DNA from: Thermus tengchongensis
GTDB lineage: Bacteria > Deinococcota > Deinococci > Deinococcales > Thermaceae
Assembly: GCF_021462405.1 (NCBI RefSeq)
Contig: NZ_JAKEDU010000003.1
Coordinates: forward strand, 62,001-126,000
Length of the DNA: 64,000 bases
Direction: 5' to 3'
Program-made: the position numbers and the translations under genes
Shown here: positions 51,319 to 58,589 of the stretch, in pieces
How the letters are laid out: the number at the start of each line of letters is the position of its first letter
Numbering within the stretch: the first letter of the stretch is position 1
The notes under the pieces: model-generated
Databases searched by the model: none
Told to the model about the DNA's origin: nothing
The model's input: only the letters and a program-made list of their open reading frames with translations

Positions 51319-52007
51319 GGGGGAAACCCCTCCTCCGCCAGGCGCTGGGCCACTTGGTCCAGGTTGTACCCCACCCGGAAAAAGGTGATCCCGTCCCCCT
51401 CCCACAGGGCAAAGGCCGCCCCCGGCACGTGGTCGCGGGGCTGGCCCACCGAACCCGGGTTGACCAAGGCCCGCACCGTGGGGGGAAGGATCAGCTCACC
51501 CCCTTCGGCCAGGCGCTGGTAGCGCACCCAGGGGCGGGGTCCGGAAAGCTCCAGAAAGGCCCCGGCCAGATGGGTGTGCCCGTGGAAGGTGAGGCGGTGG
51601 TCCGTACAGGCGAAGGCCTGGCGGGCCAGCTCCAACCCATCCAGGTACTCCAGGGGATCGCAGGGGCTGCCGTGGACCAGAAGCGCCCCCTCCACCTCCT
51701 TTTGCCAAGGCCAGGAGGCAAGGAAGTCCAGGTGCCTGGGGGAAAGCCTCGCCCGTTGCCAGGCCAGGATCTCCAGGACCACCCCCTCCTTGGGCAACCG
51801 GTCCAGGGCCAGAAGCCAGGCATCGTGGTTGCCCAAGACGCACTGGGCCCCCACCTCCATAAGCCAGTCCAGTACCCGGTCCCCATCCGGATAGTAGCCC
51901 ACCGCATCCCCCAGGAAGAGCACCCCATCAAAAGAAGGGGCCGCCTCGAGGACCGCCTGCAAGGCGGGCCAGTTTCCGTGGATGTCGGAGAGGACCAGGT
52001 AGCGCAC
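51285..52007 (-). CDS. Metallophosphoesterase (YfcE/calcineurin-like)
   Basis: A 240-residue calcineurin-like phosphoesterase. The five-block metal site is complete: SDIHGN, GDAVGYYP, GNHDAW, LVHGSP and HGHTHLAG. It is close to the bacterial YfcE/MJ0936 group, usually phosphodiesterases of unknown natural substrate. The GTG at 52005-52007 is seven bases after TATCCT on the minus strand; a much longer upstream frame is not family-like. It leads the operon with holB and the RicT-like gene. Confidence 0.9.
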   Translation of the reverse strand: MRYLVLSDIHGNWPALQAVLEAAPSFDGVLFLGDAVGYYPDGDRVLDWLMEVGAQCVLGNHDAWLLALDRLPKEGVVLEILAWQRARLSPRHLDFLASWPWQKEVEGALLVHGSPCDPLEYLDGLELARQAFACTDHRLTFHGHTHLAGAFLELSGPRPWVRYQRLAEGGELILPPTVRALVNPGSVGQPRDHVPGAAFALWEGDGITFFRVGYNLDQVAQRLAEEGFPPWLYTRLTLGE

Positions 52008-52013
52008 GGGGTT

Positions 52014-52020
52014 TAGGATA
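52014..52020. promoter_or_regulatory. Overlapping divergent -10 boxes
   Basis: TAGGATA works both ways: TAGGAT (52014-52019) on the plus strand for the gene at 52031, and TATCCT (52015-52020) on the minus strand, seven bases before the phosphoesterase GTG. Only one polymerase could occupy it at a time. Confidence 0.5.
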
Positions 52021-52030
52021 CCATGAGAAC

Positions 52031-52675
52031 ATGGCTTCCTCTTTGCTGGAACAGCTTTCCGCAGACCTCGAGGTCCTTTCGGAACACCTTCGGGCAGGGC
52101 TGGACGAGTTCGGCACCCTGTACTGTTACCTGGAGGGGGGACGGGGAGGAAGGACCTACCTCCTCCATGCCCCTTACCAGGAGGCCTTGCCTGTGCTCCA
52201 GGCCCTAAATGGCCTTTCTTTTCGGGGGCGTATCCTCCTGGCCCTGGACCCCTCCCCCCTCTCCCCCACCCTGGAAGGCCTTCCCCTTTCTGGCCCCACC
52301 CGGGCACCCCTGGCCCACCTTCTGGAAAAAACCCGCCCCGACCGCCTCCTCTTGGCCTTTCCCGGGGAGGGCCTGGGCCAGGGCTTCCCGGGGGGCAAGG
52401 AAACCGCCGGCAAATCCGACGGGGCGGCCCCCGGATGGCAACCCCTCGAGGCGGAAGGGGAACCCCTGACGCTCCACGTGGAAGCCCCCACCGGCCTTGT
52501 CTACCGCGAGGTGCGGGCCTACGGCCCCTGGGAAAGCCCTCCCCTCAACCTGGACCTACCCATAAGCCCTGGGCCCTATTGGGGAAGCGTGGGCTTGGCC
52601 TTGGGGATTCCCACCTACGGGGTGGGTTTGGTAAACTTACGGGCAAGCCTGGAGGCGCTTTTCAGCCTCTGGTAA
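52031..52675 (+). CDS. Hypothetical protein
   Basis: A 214-residue protein with no recognised domain. It has an N-terminal charged helix, a region of short beta segments (GTLYCYL, RTYLLHAP, RILLALDP), a low-complexity Gly/Lys middle part (about 115-135) and a C-terminal part rich in Gly and Pro. No signal peptide or membrane helix. TAGGAT lies eleven bases before the ATG. The small membrane protein gene follows after 13 bp, suggesting a two-gene unit. Confidence 0.7.
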   Translation: MASSLLEQLSADLEVLSEHLRAGLDEFGTLYCYLEGGRGGRTYLLHAPYQEALPVLQALNGLSFRGRILLALDPSPLSPTLEGLPLSGPTRAPLAHLLEKTRPDRLLLAFPGEGLGQGFPGGKETAGKSDGAAPGWQPLEAEGEPLTLHVEAPTGLVYREVRAYGPWESPPLNLDLPISPGPYWGSVGLALGIPTYGVGLVNLRASLEALFSLW

Positions 52676-52688
52676 CGGGAGGGAGAAT

Positions 52689-52889
52689 ATGGTGTACATT
52701 GCGCTGTTTGCCTTGGGAGCGGCCCTGGTTACCCTGCTCTTCTACCTGATCCTGAACCCCCGCGTGCTCACCACCGAGGGGGAAACCTTTGACCTGCGCT
52801 TCATCCTCTTCATGCTGATGCTCATCGTCCTGGCCGCCAGCACCGTGGCCCTGATGCTAACCCTAGGCAAGATGCACCATCTGCTGTAA
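52689..52889 (+). CDS. Small two-helix membrane protein
   Basis: A 66-residue protein with two predicted membrane helices (about residues 3-22 and 39-58) joined by a short acidic loop (TTEGETFD). A GGGAG ribosome site precedes the ATG. It is probably cotranscribed with the hypothetical gene upstream. Not recognised; such proteins are often subunits or regulators of larger membrane complexes, but nothing here shows which. Confidence 0.7.
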   Translation: MVYIALFALGAALVTLLFYLILNPRVLTTEGETFDLRFILFMLMLIVLAASTVALMLTLGKMHHLL

Positions 52890-52963
52890 ACCCCTGCCCG
52901 AGCCCAGATTTTCGGAAAAACCTGCGGTGCCAAAGGCCCGGACCCCCCTCAGGGGCCCCGGTT

Positions 52964-53000
52964 CAAGTACCCCATGGCGGCTTGCGCCGCCACGGGAACC
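52964..53000. repeat. Diverged partial copy (D) of the 104-bp repeat
   Basis: AAGTACCCC, a seven-base arm, CTTGCG, a seven-base arm and GGG occur in the same order and spacing as in copy A. The arms differ (TGGCGGC/GCCGCCA) but still pair, giving a hairpin at 52971-52996. The rest of the element is absent, and it does not supply a stop codon. It lies in the 144-bp gap between convergent genes, where it may act as a terminator. Confidence 0.5.
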
Positions 53001-53033
53001 CAGACCAAGCCCGTAACCCCTAGGCGCCTTTCC

Positions 53034-53456
53034 TTAGGTCCTGGGGGCGTTTTGTCCCCTTTCCTGGGAAACCTGCCTTAGGTAGGCGAGGTCCTTTTCC
53101 AGCACCTGGCGGGTGGCCTCGAGGACCGGGGTGAACTCGGGGGGGAACTCCTGGACCAGGTGGCCCATGCACACCAGAAGCCCTTCCACCATGGCCTTCT
53201 CCTGCTCCCGCCGGCGCTTTCCCCCCCTCAGGGCGCTATAGGCCAGGTGCTCCAGCCGCCGCACCACGCACACCCTGGGCTCCCCCCCCACCCCGGCGCA
53301 CGGCAGACCGGATGCCCCCTTGCAAGCCGCATAGGCCTTGGGGTAAAGGGGAGCCAGCTCCGGATGCCCCAAAAGAGCCGGCCCCAAGGGCCCCGCATGG
53401 GCCGCAGCCAGGCGGAGGTAGGCGGCGTGGCGGGCACGGCGAATCTCCACCTCCAT
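53034..53456 (-). CDS. Hypothetical protein
   Basis: A 140-residue, mostly helical and basic protein with four cysteines (AACKG, LPCAG, RVCVV, LVCMG); not recognised. The ATG at 53454-53456 lies six bases after TAAGAT (53463-53468) on the minus strand, another leaderless pattern. It follows the TPR-like gene by 45 bp on the same strand. The cysteines could bind a metal or cluster, but no known motif is visible. Confidence 0.6.
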   Translation of the reverse strand: MEVEIRRARHAAYLRLAAAHAGPLGPALLGHPELAPLYPKAYAACKGASGLPCAGVGGEPRVCVVRRLEHLAYSALRGGKRRREQEKAMVEGLLVCMGHLVQEFPPEFTPVLEATRQVLEKDLAYLRQVSQERGQNAPRT

Positions 53457-53501
53457 GGTTCCATCTTAGACAAGGGCCCTCGGGACAAATGCCCCCAAGG
53501 A

Positions 53502-54470
53502 CTAAGGGAGCCGGAAAGGGCTCCTCAGCCCGGCCAAGGCGATGGCCCTGGCCTCCTCCGGGGCCCAGGAAAGGGCCAGAACCCCCCGGTAGGCCCTCAG
53601 GGCCCGTTCCCTTTCCCCTGCCAGGTCCAGAAGCTGGCCAAAGCGGGCCAGCACGTACCCTGGCAGGTAACCGGGGTGCTGGAAGTCCATGCGGAACACC
53701 TCCTCCATAAGGCTTAAGGCCTCCTGCCACTCCCCGGCCGCCAGGTAGATCTGGGCCGCCAGGTACAGGGCTTCGGGATCCCCTATCTGGAAGAGCCCCT
53801 CCAAGAGCCCCGTCCAGTCGTCTTCCTCCCTAAGCTGCCAGGCCCGGTCCAAAAGGGCCCTCTGACGTTCCTTCTCCGTGGGCTCATGGGCCTTGGGCAA
53901 GGCCTCGGGAAAGCTCTTGGCCAGAAGGAGATAGTCCAGAAGCTCCGCCACCACCACCCCTTCCCGGCCCCTCAAGGCCTCCGCCACCCTTTCCATGCGG
54001 CGGGCCCGGAATCCCGTGGCCGGACCCTCCCCAAAGGCCTGGGCGTACCCCTCGTAGATCTGGCCCAGATGGTCCAGGAAGGCCTGCGAGCCCAAGACCT
54101 CCGGGGTAAGGGGGGTCTTGAGCAGCTGCAAAAGCTCCCGGTCAAAGGCGTGCATCCGCTCCAGGTGGGGTTTCCCCAGGGGGTGCTGGGCCAGGGCCTG
54201 ACGGAAGGCCTCGGCCTCCTCCCTTAGATGGGCCTCCTCGTCCAGGGCCACCACGGGAATGCCCTTGGCCTCCGCCCAGGGAAGCAGGTGAAAGAGAAGG
54301 GGATCCTCCTCCCGCCAAAGCCCTTCCCGCAGGCTTTCCCCCGAGTGGGAGGCCAGGTAGAGGACGGGGGCACCGGCCTTTTCCAAAAGGGCCAGCACCG
54401 TGGCGGCGTTGTAGCGTGGATGCAGGATGTGGAAGGGCCCAAGGGAAGGAAGAAGCAGCATCCTCACCAT
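53502..54470 (-). CDS. Hypothetical protein with TPR-like C terminus
   Basis: A 322-residue protein. The N-terminal half (LASHSGESL, VVALDEEAHL) is an unrecognised mixed domain; the C-terminal third (LAAQIYLAAGEWQEALSLMEEV, then LLDLAGERERALRAYRGVLAL) has two TPR-like helix pairs. The ATG at 54468-54470 has a GGAGG site; a second ATG at 54461 is possible. Its 5' end overlaps the 5' end of the divergent MFS gene by about 44 bp. Confidence 0.65.
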   Translation of the reverse strand: MVRMLLLPSLGPFHILHPRYNAATVLALLEKAGAPVLYLASHSGESLREGLWREEDPLLFHLLPWAEAKGIPVVALDEEAHLREEAEAFRQALAQHPLGKPHLERMHAFDRELLQLLKTPLTPEVLGSQAFLDHLGQIYEGYAQAFGEGPATGFRARRMERVAEALRGREGVVVAELLDYLLLAKSFPEALPKAHEPTEKERQRALLDRAWQLREEDDWTGLLEGLFQIGDPEALYLAAQIYLAAGEWQEALSLMEEVFRMDFQHPGYLPGYVLARFGQLLDLAGERERALRAYRGVLALSWAPEEARAIALAGLRSPFRLP

Positions 54471-55650
54471 CTTAGACCTCCGGGACCGCAATTACCGCCT
54501 GGCGGTGCTCAACGGCTGGCTGGTGTGGCTGGGGGATACCTTCTTGAACCCCAACATCGTCCTCACCAGCTTCGCCGCCAAGCTGGGGGCCCCTGGGGCC
54601 CTGATCGGCCTCCTCCCCGCCTTGCTGCAGGCCGGGGGCATGGTCCCCCAGGCCTTCCTAGCCCCCCACGTGGCCCGCTTTCCCCGCAAGATCGTGCTCT
54701 ACCGGAAGGTGGCGGCCCTAAGGCTTTCCGGGGTGATCCTCATGGCCTTGGCCACCTTCTTCCTGGGTCCTTGGCCCCACCTCCTCCTTGCGGGCTTCCT
54801 CGCGGGCCTTCTCCTAAATGCCCTCTTCACCGGAGTTTCCAGCCTCCCCTTCTGGGAGGTGGTGGCCAAGACCACGCCCCCGGCAAGGCGCGCCGCCCTT
54901 TTCTCCGCCCGCAACCTCGTGGGGGGGCTCTTGGCCTTTCTGGGGGGGTTCGGGGTCCGGGAGATCCTCGCCCTTCCCCTCCCCTTCCCCCTCCCCTACG
55001 CCCTCCTCTTCACCCTGGGAGCCTTGGCCTTCGGCACGGGCTGGTACCTTTTCGGCCTCACCCAGGAACCTGAGGAACCCCCCCGGGAGGAGCGCCTGGA
55101 CCTCCGCCTGCCTCTAAGGAATGCGGGTTTTCGCCGCTACCTGCGGGTGCGGGTGCTTTTGGGCCTGGCGGGGATGGCCGAGCCCTTCTACGCGGTCTAT
55201 GCGGTGCGCACCCTAGGGCAAGGGCAGGAACTTGGCCTTTACCTCTCCCTTTACGCCCTTTCCTTCACCCTTTCCAACCTGCTCTGGGCCAGGCTAGCGG
55301 AGCGGGGCTCCAAGACAGTGCTTCAAGCTGGGGCTTTTCTGGCCCTCCTCGCCCCCCTTTTGGCCCTCCTCCTGCCCCGGCACCTCTTCGGTTTGGTCTT
55401 CCTCCTCCAGGGGGCCTACCTGGCCGCCTTGGGGCTTTCCACCACCACCTATCTCCTGAACCTGGCCCCACCCGAGGAGCGTAGCGCCTTCATTGGCCTG
55501 GCCAACACCGTGGCCGGGGCCTTCGCCTTCGCCACCGTCCTGGGAGGATGGGTGGCCGACAGCCTGGGGTTTTCTGGCCTCTTCCTCCTGGCAGCTTCTT
55601 TCTACGCCTGGGCCTTCTACGCCGGGAGAAAACTCCCCCACGAGGGGTAA
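54427..55650 (+). CDS. MFS transporter
   Basis: A 407-residue membrane protein with about 11-12 hydrophobic helices in two halves around a charged central loop (QEPEEPPREER), the pattern of the major facilitator superfamily. It likely exports or imports a small solute; substrate is unknown. The start is uncertain. The ATG at 54427 follows TAGCGT (54412-54417) by nine bases but lies inside the divergent gene; a GTG at about 54502 is the next good candidate. Confidence 0.82.
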   Translation: MWKGPREGRSSILTILDLRDRNYRLAVLNGWLVWLGDTFLNPNIVLTSFAAKLGAPGALIGLLPALLQAGGMVPQAFLAPHVARFPRKIVLYRKVAALRLSGVILMALATFFLGPWPHLLLAGFLAGLLLNALFTGVSSLPFWEVVAKTTPPARRAALFSARNLVGGLLAFLGGFGVREILALPLPFPLPYALLFTLGALAFGTGWYLFGLTQEPEEPPREERLDLRLPLRNAGFRRYLRVRVLLGLAGMAEPFYAVYAVRTLGQGQELGLYLSLYALSFTLSNLLWARLAERGSKTVLQAGAFLALLAPLLALLLPRHLFGLVFLLQGAYLAALGLSTTTYLLNLAPPEERSAFIGLANTVAGAFAFATVLGGWVADSLGFSGLFLLAASFYAWAFYAGRKLPHEG

Positions 55651-55817
55651 AGAGAGGAAAGGCCTCATGGGCCAAAGGCTTCTTTCATCCATTAGCTCCA
55701 CGTCCTTGCTCATGCGGGTTCGGTTCCCGCACCTTGCGCAAACCCTGGTTTTGCCCCAAGTCCTCGGCTTGGCTGAATCCATCCCCGCCAGCCACGGGGC
55801 TGTGTATAGTAGGGTTC
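55651..55817. other. Intergenic region upstream of thrS with tRNA T-arm-like hairpin
   Basis: No gene is seen. GCGGGTTCGGTTCCCGC (55714-55730) differs by one base from a common bacterial tRNA T-arm, but the near-invariant A58 is G and no matching acceptor or D arm is present, so it is not a working tRNA. It could be a tRNA remnant or a plain hairpin. TATAGT (55805-55810) lies seven bases before the thrS ATG. Confidence 0.45.
55805..55810 (+). promoter_or_regulatory. -10 box of leaderless thrS
   Basis: TATAGT is seven bases upstream of the ATG at 55818 and no ribosome site lies between. No T-box motif was seen. Confidence 0.6.
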
Positions 55818-57797
55818 ATGGTGGTCTACCTGCCGGATGGGAAGGCCCTCGAGGTCCCCGAGGGCGCCACCGCTTGGGACGTGGCCCGGGCCATAGGCCC
55901 AGGGTTGGCCAAGGCGGCCGTGGGGGCCTTGGTGAACGGGGAGGTCTACGACCTGCTAAAGCCCCTCCCGCCCGGGGCCCAGGTCCGGATCCTCACGGAA
56001 AAGGACCCCGAGTACCAGCTCCTTTTCCGCCACACCCTGGCCCACGTGCTGGCCCAGGCGGTGAAGGAGTTCTTCGCCGAAAAGGGTTACGACCCGGAAA
56101 GCGTGCGGCTTGGGGTGGGGCCGGTGATCGAAAAGGGCTTCTACTACGACATCGACGCCCCCGAGCCCATCTCCGACGAAGACCTCCCCGCCATAGAGGA
56201 AAAGATGCGGGCCATCATCGCCAAAGACCTTCCCATGCGCCGCTTTGTGCTTCCCAGAGAGGTGGCCCTTTCCCGCTATCAGGGCAAGGACCCCTACAAA
56301 ACCGAGCTCATCCTGGACCTTCCCGAGGGCGAGGAGATCAGCTTTTACCAGCAAGGGGACGAGGCCTACGGCTTCACCGATCTCTGCCGCGGGCCTCATG
56401 TGCCCTCCACGGGCCGCATTCCCCCCCACTTCAAGCTCACCCACGTGGCCGGGGCCTACTGGCGGGGGGACGAGAGAAGGCCCATGCTCCAGCGGGTCTA
56501 CGGGGTGGCCTTCCGCACCGCCGAGGAGCTAAAGGAATACCTTTGGCAGCTGGAGGAGGCCAAAAGGCGGGACCACCGCCGCCTGGGGCGGGAGCTGGAG
56601 CTTTTCCTGATAGACCCCATGGTGGGCAAGGGCCTGGTGCTTTGGCTTCCCAAGGGGAACGTGATCCGCGAGGAGCTCATGGCCTTCATGCGGGAGGAGC
56701 AGATCCGGCGGGGCTACCAGCTGGTCACCACCCCCCATATCGGGAGCCTCGAGCTTTACCGCACCAGCGGCCACTACCCCTACTATGCGGAAAGCCAGTT
56801 CCCTCCCATCAGCTTCAAGGAAAGGGGCGAGGAGGAGGAGTACCTCTTAAAGCCCATGAACTGTCCCCACCACATCCGCATCTACGCCTTTAAGAAGCGC
56901 TCCTACCGCGAGCTTCCCCTGAGGATCGCCGAATTCGGCACCGTCTACCGCTACGAGAAGGCGGGGGAGCTTCTGGGCCTCACCCGGGTGCGGGGCTTCA
57001 CCCAGGACGACGCCCACCTCTTCTGCACCCCGGAGCAAGTGAAGGCGGAGTTCTTGGGGGTCCTGGACCTGGTGCTGAAGGTCTTCGCCACCTTGGGCCT
57101 CAAGGACTTCCGCGCCCGCATCGGCACCCGGGACCCCAAAAGCGACAAGTACGTGGGGGATGAAGCCAAGTGGACCTTGGCGGAAAGGCAGATTGAGGAG
57201 GCGGCCCTGGAAGCTGGCCTCCACTACACGGTGGAGGAAGGGGATGCCGCCTTTTATGGCCCCAAGCTGGACTTCGTGGTGAAGGACGCTCTGGGAAGGG
57301 AGTGGCAGCTTGGCACCATCCAGGTGGACTACAACCTCCCCGAGCGCTTCGGCCTCACCTATGTGGGGCCGGACGGCCAGGAGCACCGCCCGGTCATGAT
57401 CCACCGCGCCCCCTTTGGCTCCTTGGAGCGCTTCATCGGCATCCTCATCGAGCACTTCGCCGGAAACTTTCCCCTCTGGCTCGCCCCGGTGCAGATGGTG
57501 GTGGTGCCGGTTTCGGAAAAACAGGAGGACTACGCCAAGGAGGTGGTCTTTAGGCTCAAGGAAGCGGGCCTCAGGGCCGAGGCCGACCTCCGCCCCGAGC
57601 GCATGCAGGCCCGTATCCGCGACGCTGAGCTGCAGAAAGTGCCCTATGTCCTGGTGGTGGGGGACAGGGAAAAGGCCGAGGGCACGGTTAGCGTCCGCAG
57701 GCGGCTGAAGGGGAACCTGGGAAGCATGCCCCTGGCCACCTTCCTGGAGGCCGCCTTTAAGGAATACAAGGAACGCCTTTTGGAGCCAGCCTTCTGA
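55818..57797 (+). CDS. thrS: Threonyl-tRNA synthetase
   Basis: A 659-residue ThrRS with the full domain order: TGS domain (about 1-60), editing domain with HTLAHVLAQA (HxxxH) and CRGPH, class II catalytic core with MNCPHH (zinc Cys) and RYEKAGEL, and a C-terminal anticodon-binding domain. It charges tRNA-Thr and edits Ser-tRNA. The ATG at 55818 gives the length known for Thermus. Its stop overlaps the PaaX-like gene start (TGATG). Confidence 0.96.
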   Translation: MVVYLPDGKALEVPEGATAWDVARAIGPGLAKAAVGALVNGEVYDLLKPLPPGAQVRILTEKDPEYQLLFRHTLAHVLAQAVKEFFAEKGYDPESVRLGVGPVIEKGFYYDIDAPEPISDEDLPAIEEKMRAIIAKDLPMRRFVLPREVALSRYQGKDPYKTELILDLPEGEEISFYQQGDEAYGFTDLCRGPHVPSTGRIPPHFKLTHVAGAYWRGDERRPMLQRVYGVAFRTAEELKEYLWQLEEAKRRDHRRLGRELELFLIDPMVGKGLVLWLPKGNVIREELMAFMREEQIRRGYQLVTTPHIGSLELYRTSGHYPYYAESQFPPISFKERGEEEEYLLKPMNCPHHIRIYAFKKRSYRELPLRIAEFGTVYRYEKAGELLGLTRVRGFTQDDAHLFCTPEQVKAEFLGVLDLVLKVFATLGLKDFRARIGTRDPKSDKYVGDEAKWTLAERQIEEAALEAGLHYTVEEGDAAFYGPKLDFVVKDALGREWQLGTIQVDYNLPERFGLTYVGPDGQEHRPVMIHRAPFGSLERFIGILIEHFAGNFPLWLAPVQMVVVPVSEKQEDYAKEVVFRLKEAGLRAEADLRPERMQARIRDAELQKVPYVLVVGDREKAEGTVSVRRRLKGNLGSMPLATFLEAAFKEYKERLLEPAF

Positions 57798-58579
57798 TGC
57801 GGGCCAGGTCCACCATCTTCACCCTCTTTGTGGAATACATCTACCCGGAACGGCGCGCTCGGGTGCGGGACCTCATCACCATGATGGAGGTCTTGGGCTT
57901 CTCCGAGGGAGCGGTGAGGGCGGCCCTTTCCCGGAGCGCCAAAAGGGGCTGGGTGGTGCCAGAGCGGCGGGGGCGCATGGCCTACTACGCCCTTTCCGAC
58001 CGGGTCTACTGGCAGGTGCGCCAGGTTCGGCGGCGCCTCTATGAGGCCAGGACCTCCTGGGACGGGCGTTTCCTCCTGGTCCTGCCGGAAGGCCCCAGGG
58101 AACGGGGGGAAAGGGAACGCTTCCGGCGGGAGATGGCCCTTTTGGGCTACGGTAGCCTGCAAAGCGGGGTCTACTTGGGGGCGGGGGTGGACCTCGAGGC
58201 CACCCAGGAGCTCCTCGCCTTCTACGGGCTTTCCGCCACCCTCTTCCGGGCGGAGCACCTCGGGCCGAAGGAGGAAGTGCTCCGCCCCTTTTCCCTTAAG
58301 GAGGCCTCGACCCATTACCAAACCCTCTTCTCCAGCGTGCCCCCGGTGCTCGAGGACCCCCTTCTGGCCTTCCGGACCCTGACCCGCCTGGTGCACGAGA
58401 TGCGCAAGCTCCTTTTCCTGGACCCCCTTCTGCCCCCCGAGCTCCTTCCCCCAGGCTTCCCAGGCCCCTTCGCCCGGGAGCGCTTCCTCGCCCTTCGGGA
58501 AACCCTTTACCGGCAGGCCGAACCCTTCCTTAAAAAGCTCTCCCTCCCCCTCTCAGCCCTCTCACCCCAGACGGGATAA
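57797..58579 (+). CDS. PaaX-like transcriptional regulator
   Basis: A 260-residue protein of the PaaX family: an N-terminal winged helix (ARSTIFTLFVEYIYP, then SEGAVRAALSRSAKRGWV) followed by the PaaX central and C-terminal domains. PaaX of E. coli represses phenylacetate catabolism and is relieved by phenylacetyl-CoA. No paa genes are here, so it may control the neighbouring binding-protein genes. It is coupled to thrS by overlap. Its TAA stop is part of a TAACCT box for the next gene. Confidence 0.82.
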   Translation: MRARSTIFTLFVEYIYPERRARVRDLITMMEVLGFSEGAVRAALSRSAKRGWVVPERRGRMAYYALSDRVYWQVRQVRRRLYEARTSWDGRFLLVLPEGPRERGERERFRREMALLGYGSLQSGVYLGAGVDLEATQELLAFYGLSATLFRAEHLGPKEEVLRPFSLKEASTHYQTLFSSVPPVLEDPLLAFRTLTRLVHEMRKLLFLDPLLPPELLPPGFPGPFARERFLALRETLYRQAEPFLKKLSLPLSALSPQTG

Positions 58580-58589
58580 CCTTTAGGGG

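Noticed and set aside
55650-55760. Possible complete tRNA gene before thrS
   Set aside because: Only a T-arm-like hairpin fits. A58 is changed, no D arm or anticodon arm could be placed, and the seven bases after the T-arm have no upstream partner.
55651-55817. T-box riboswitch for thrS
   Set aside because: No AGGGTGG-type T-box motif or specifier stem was found, and the gene appears leaderless.
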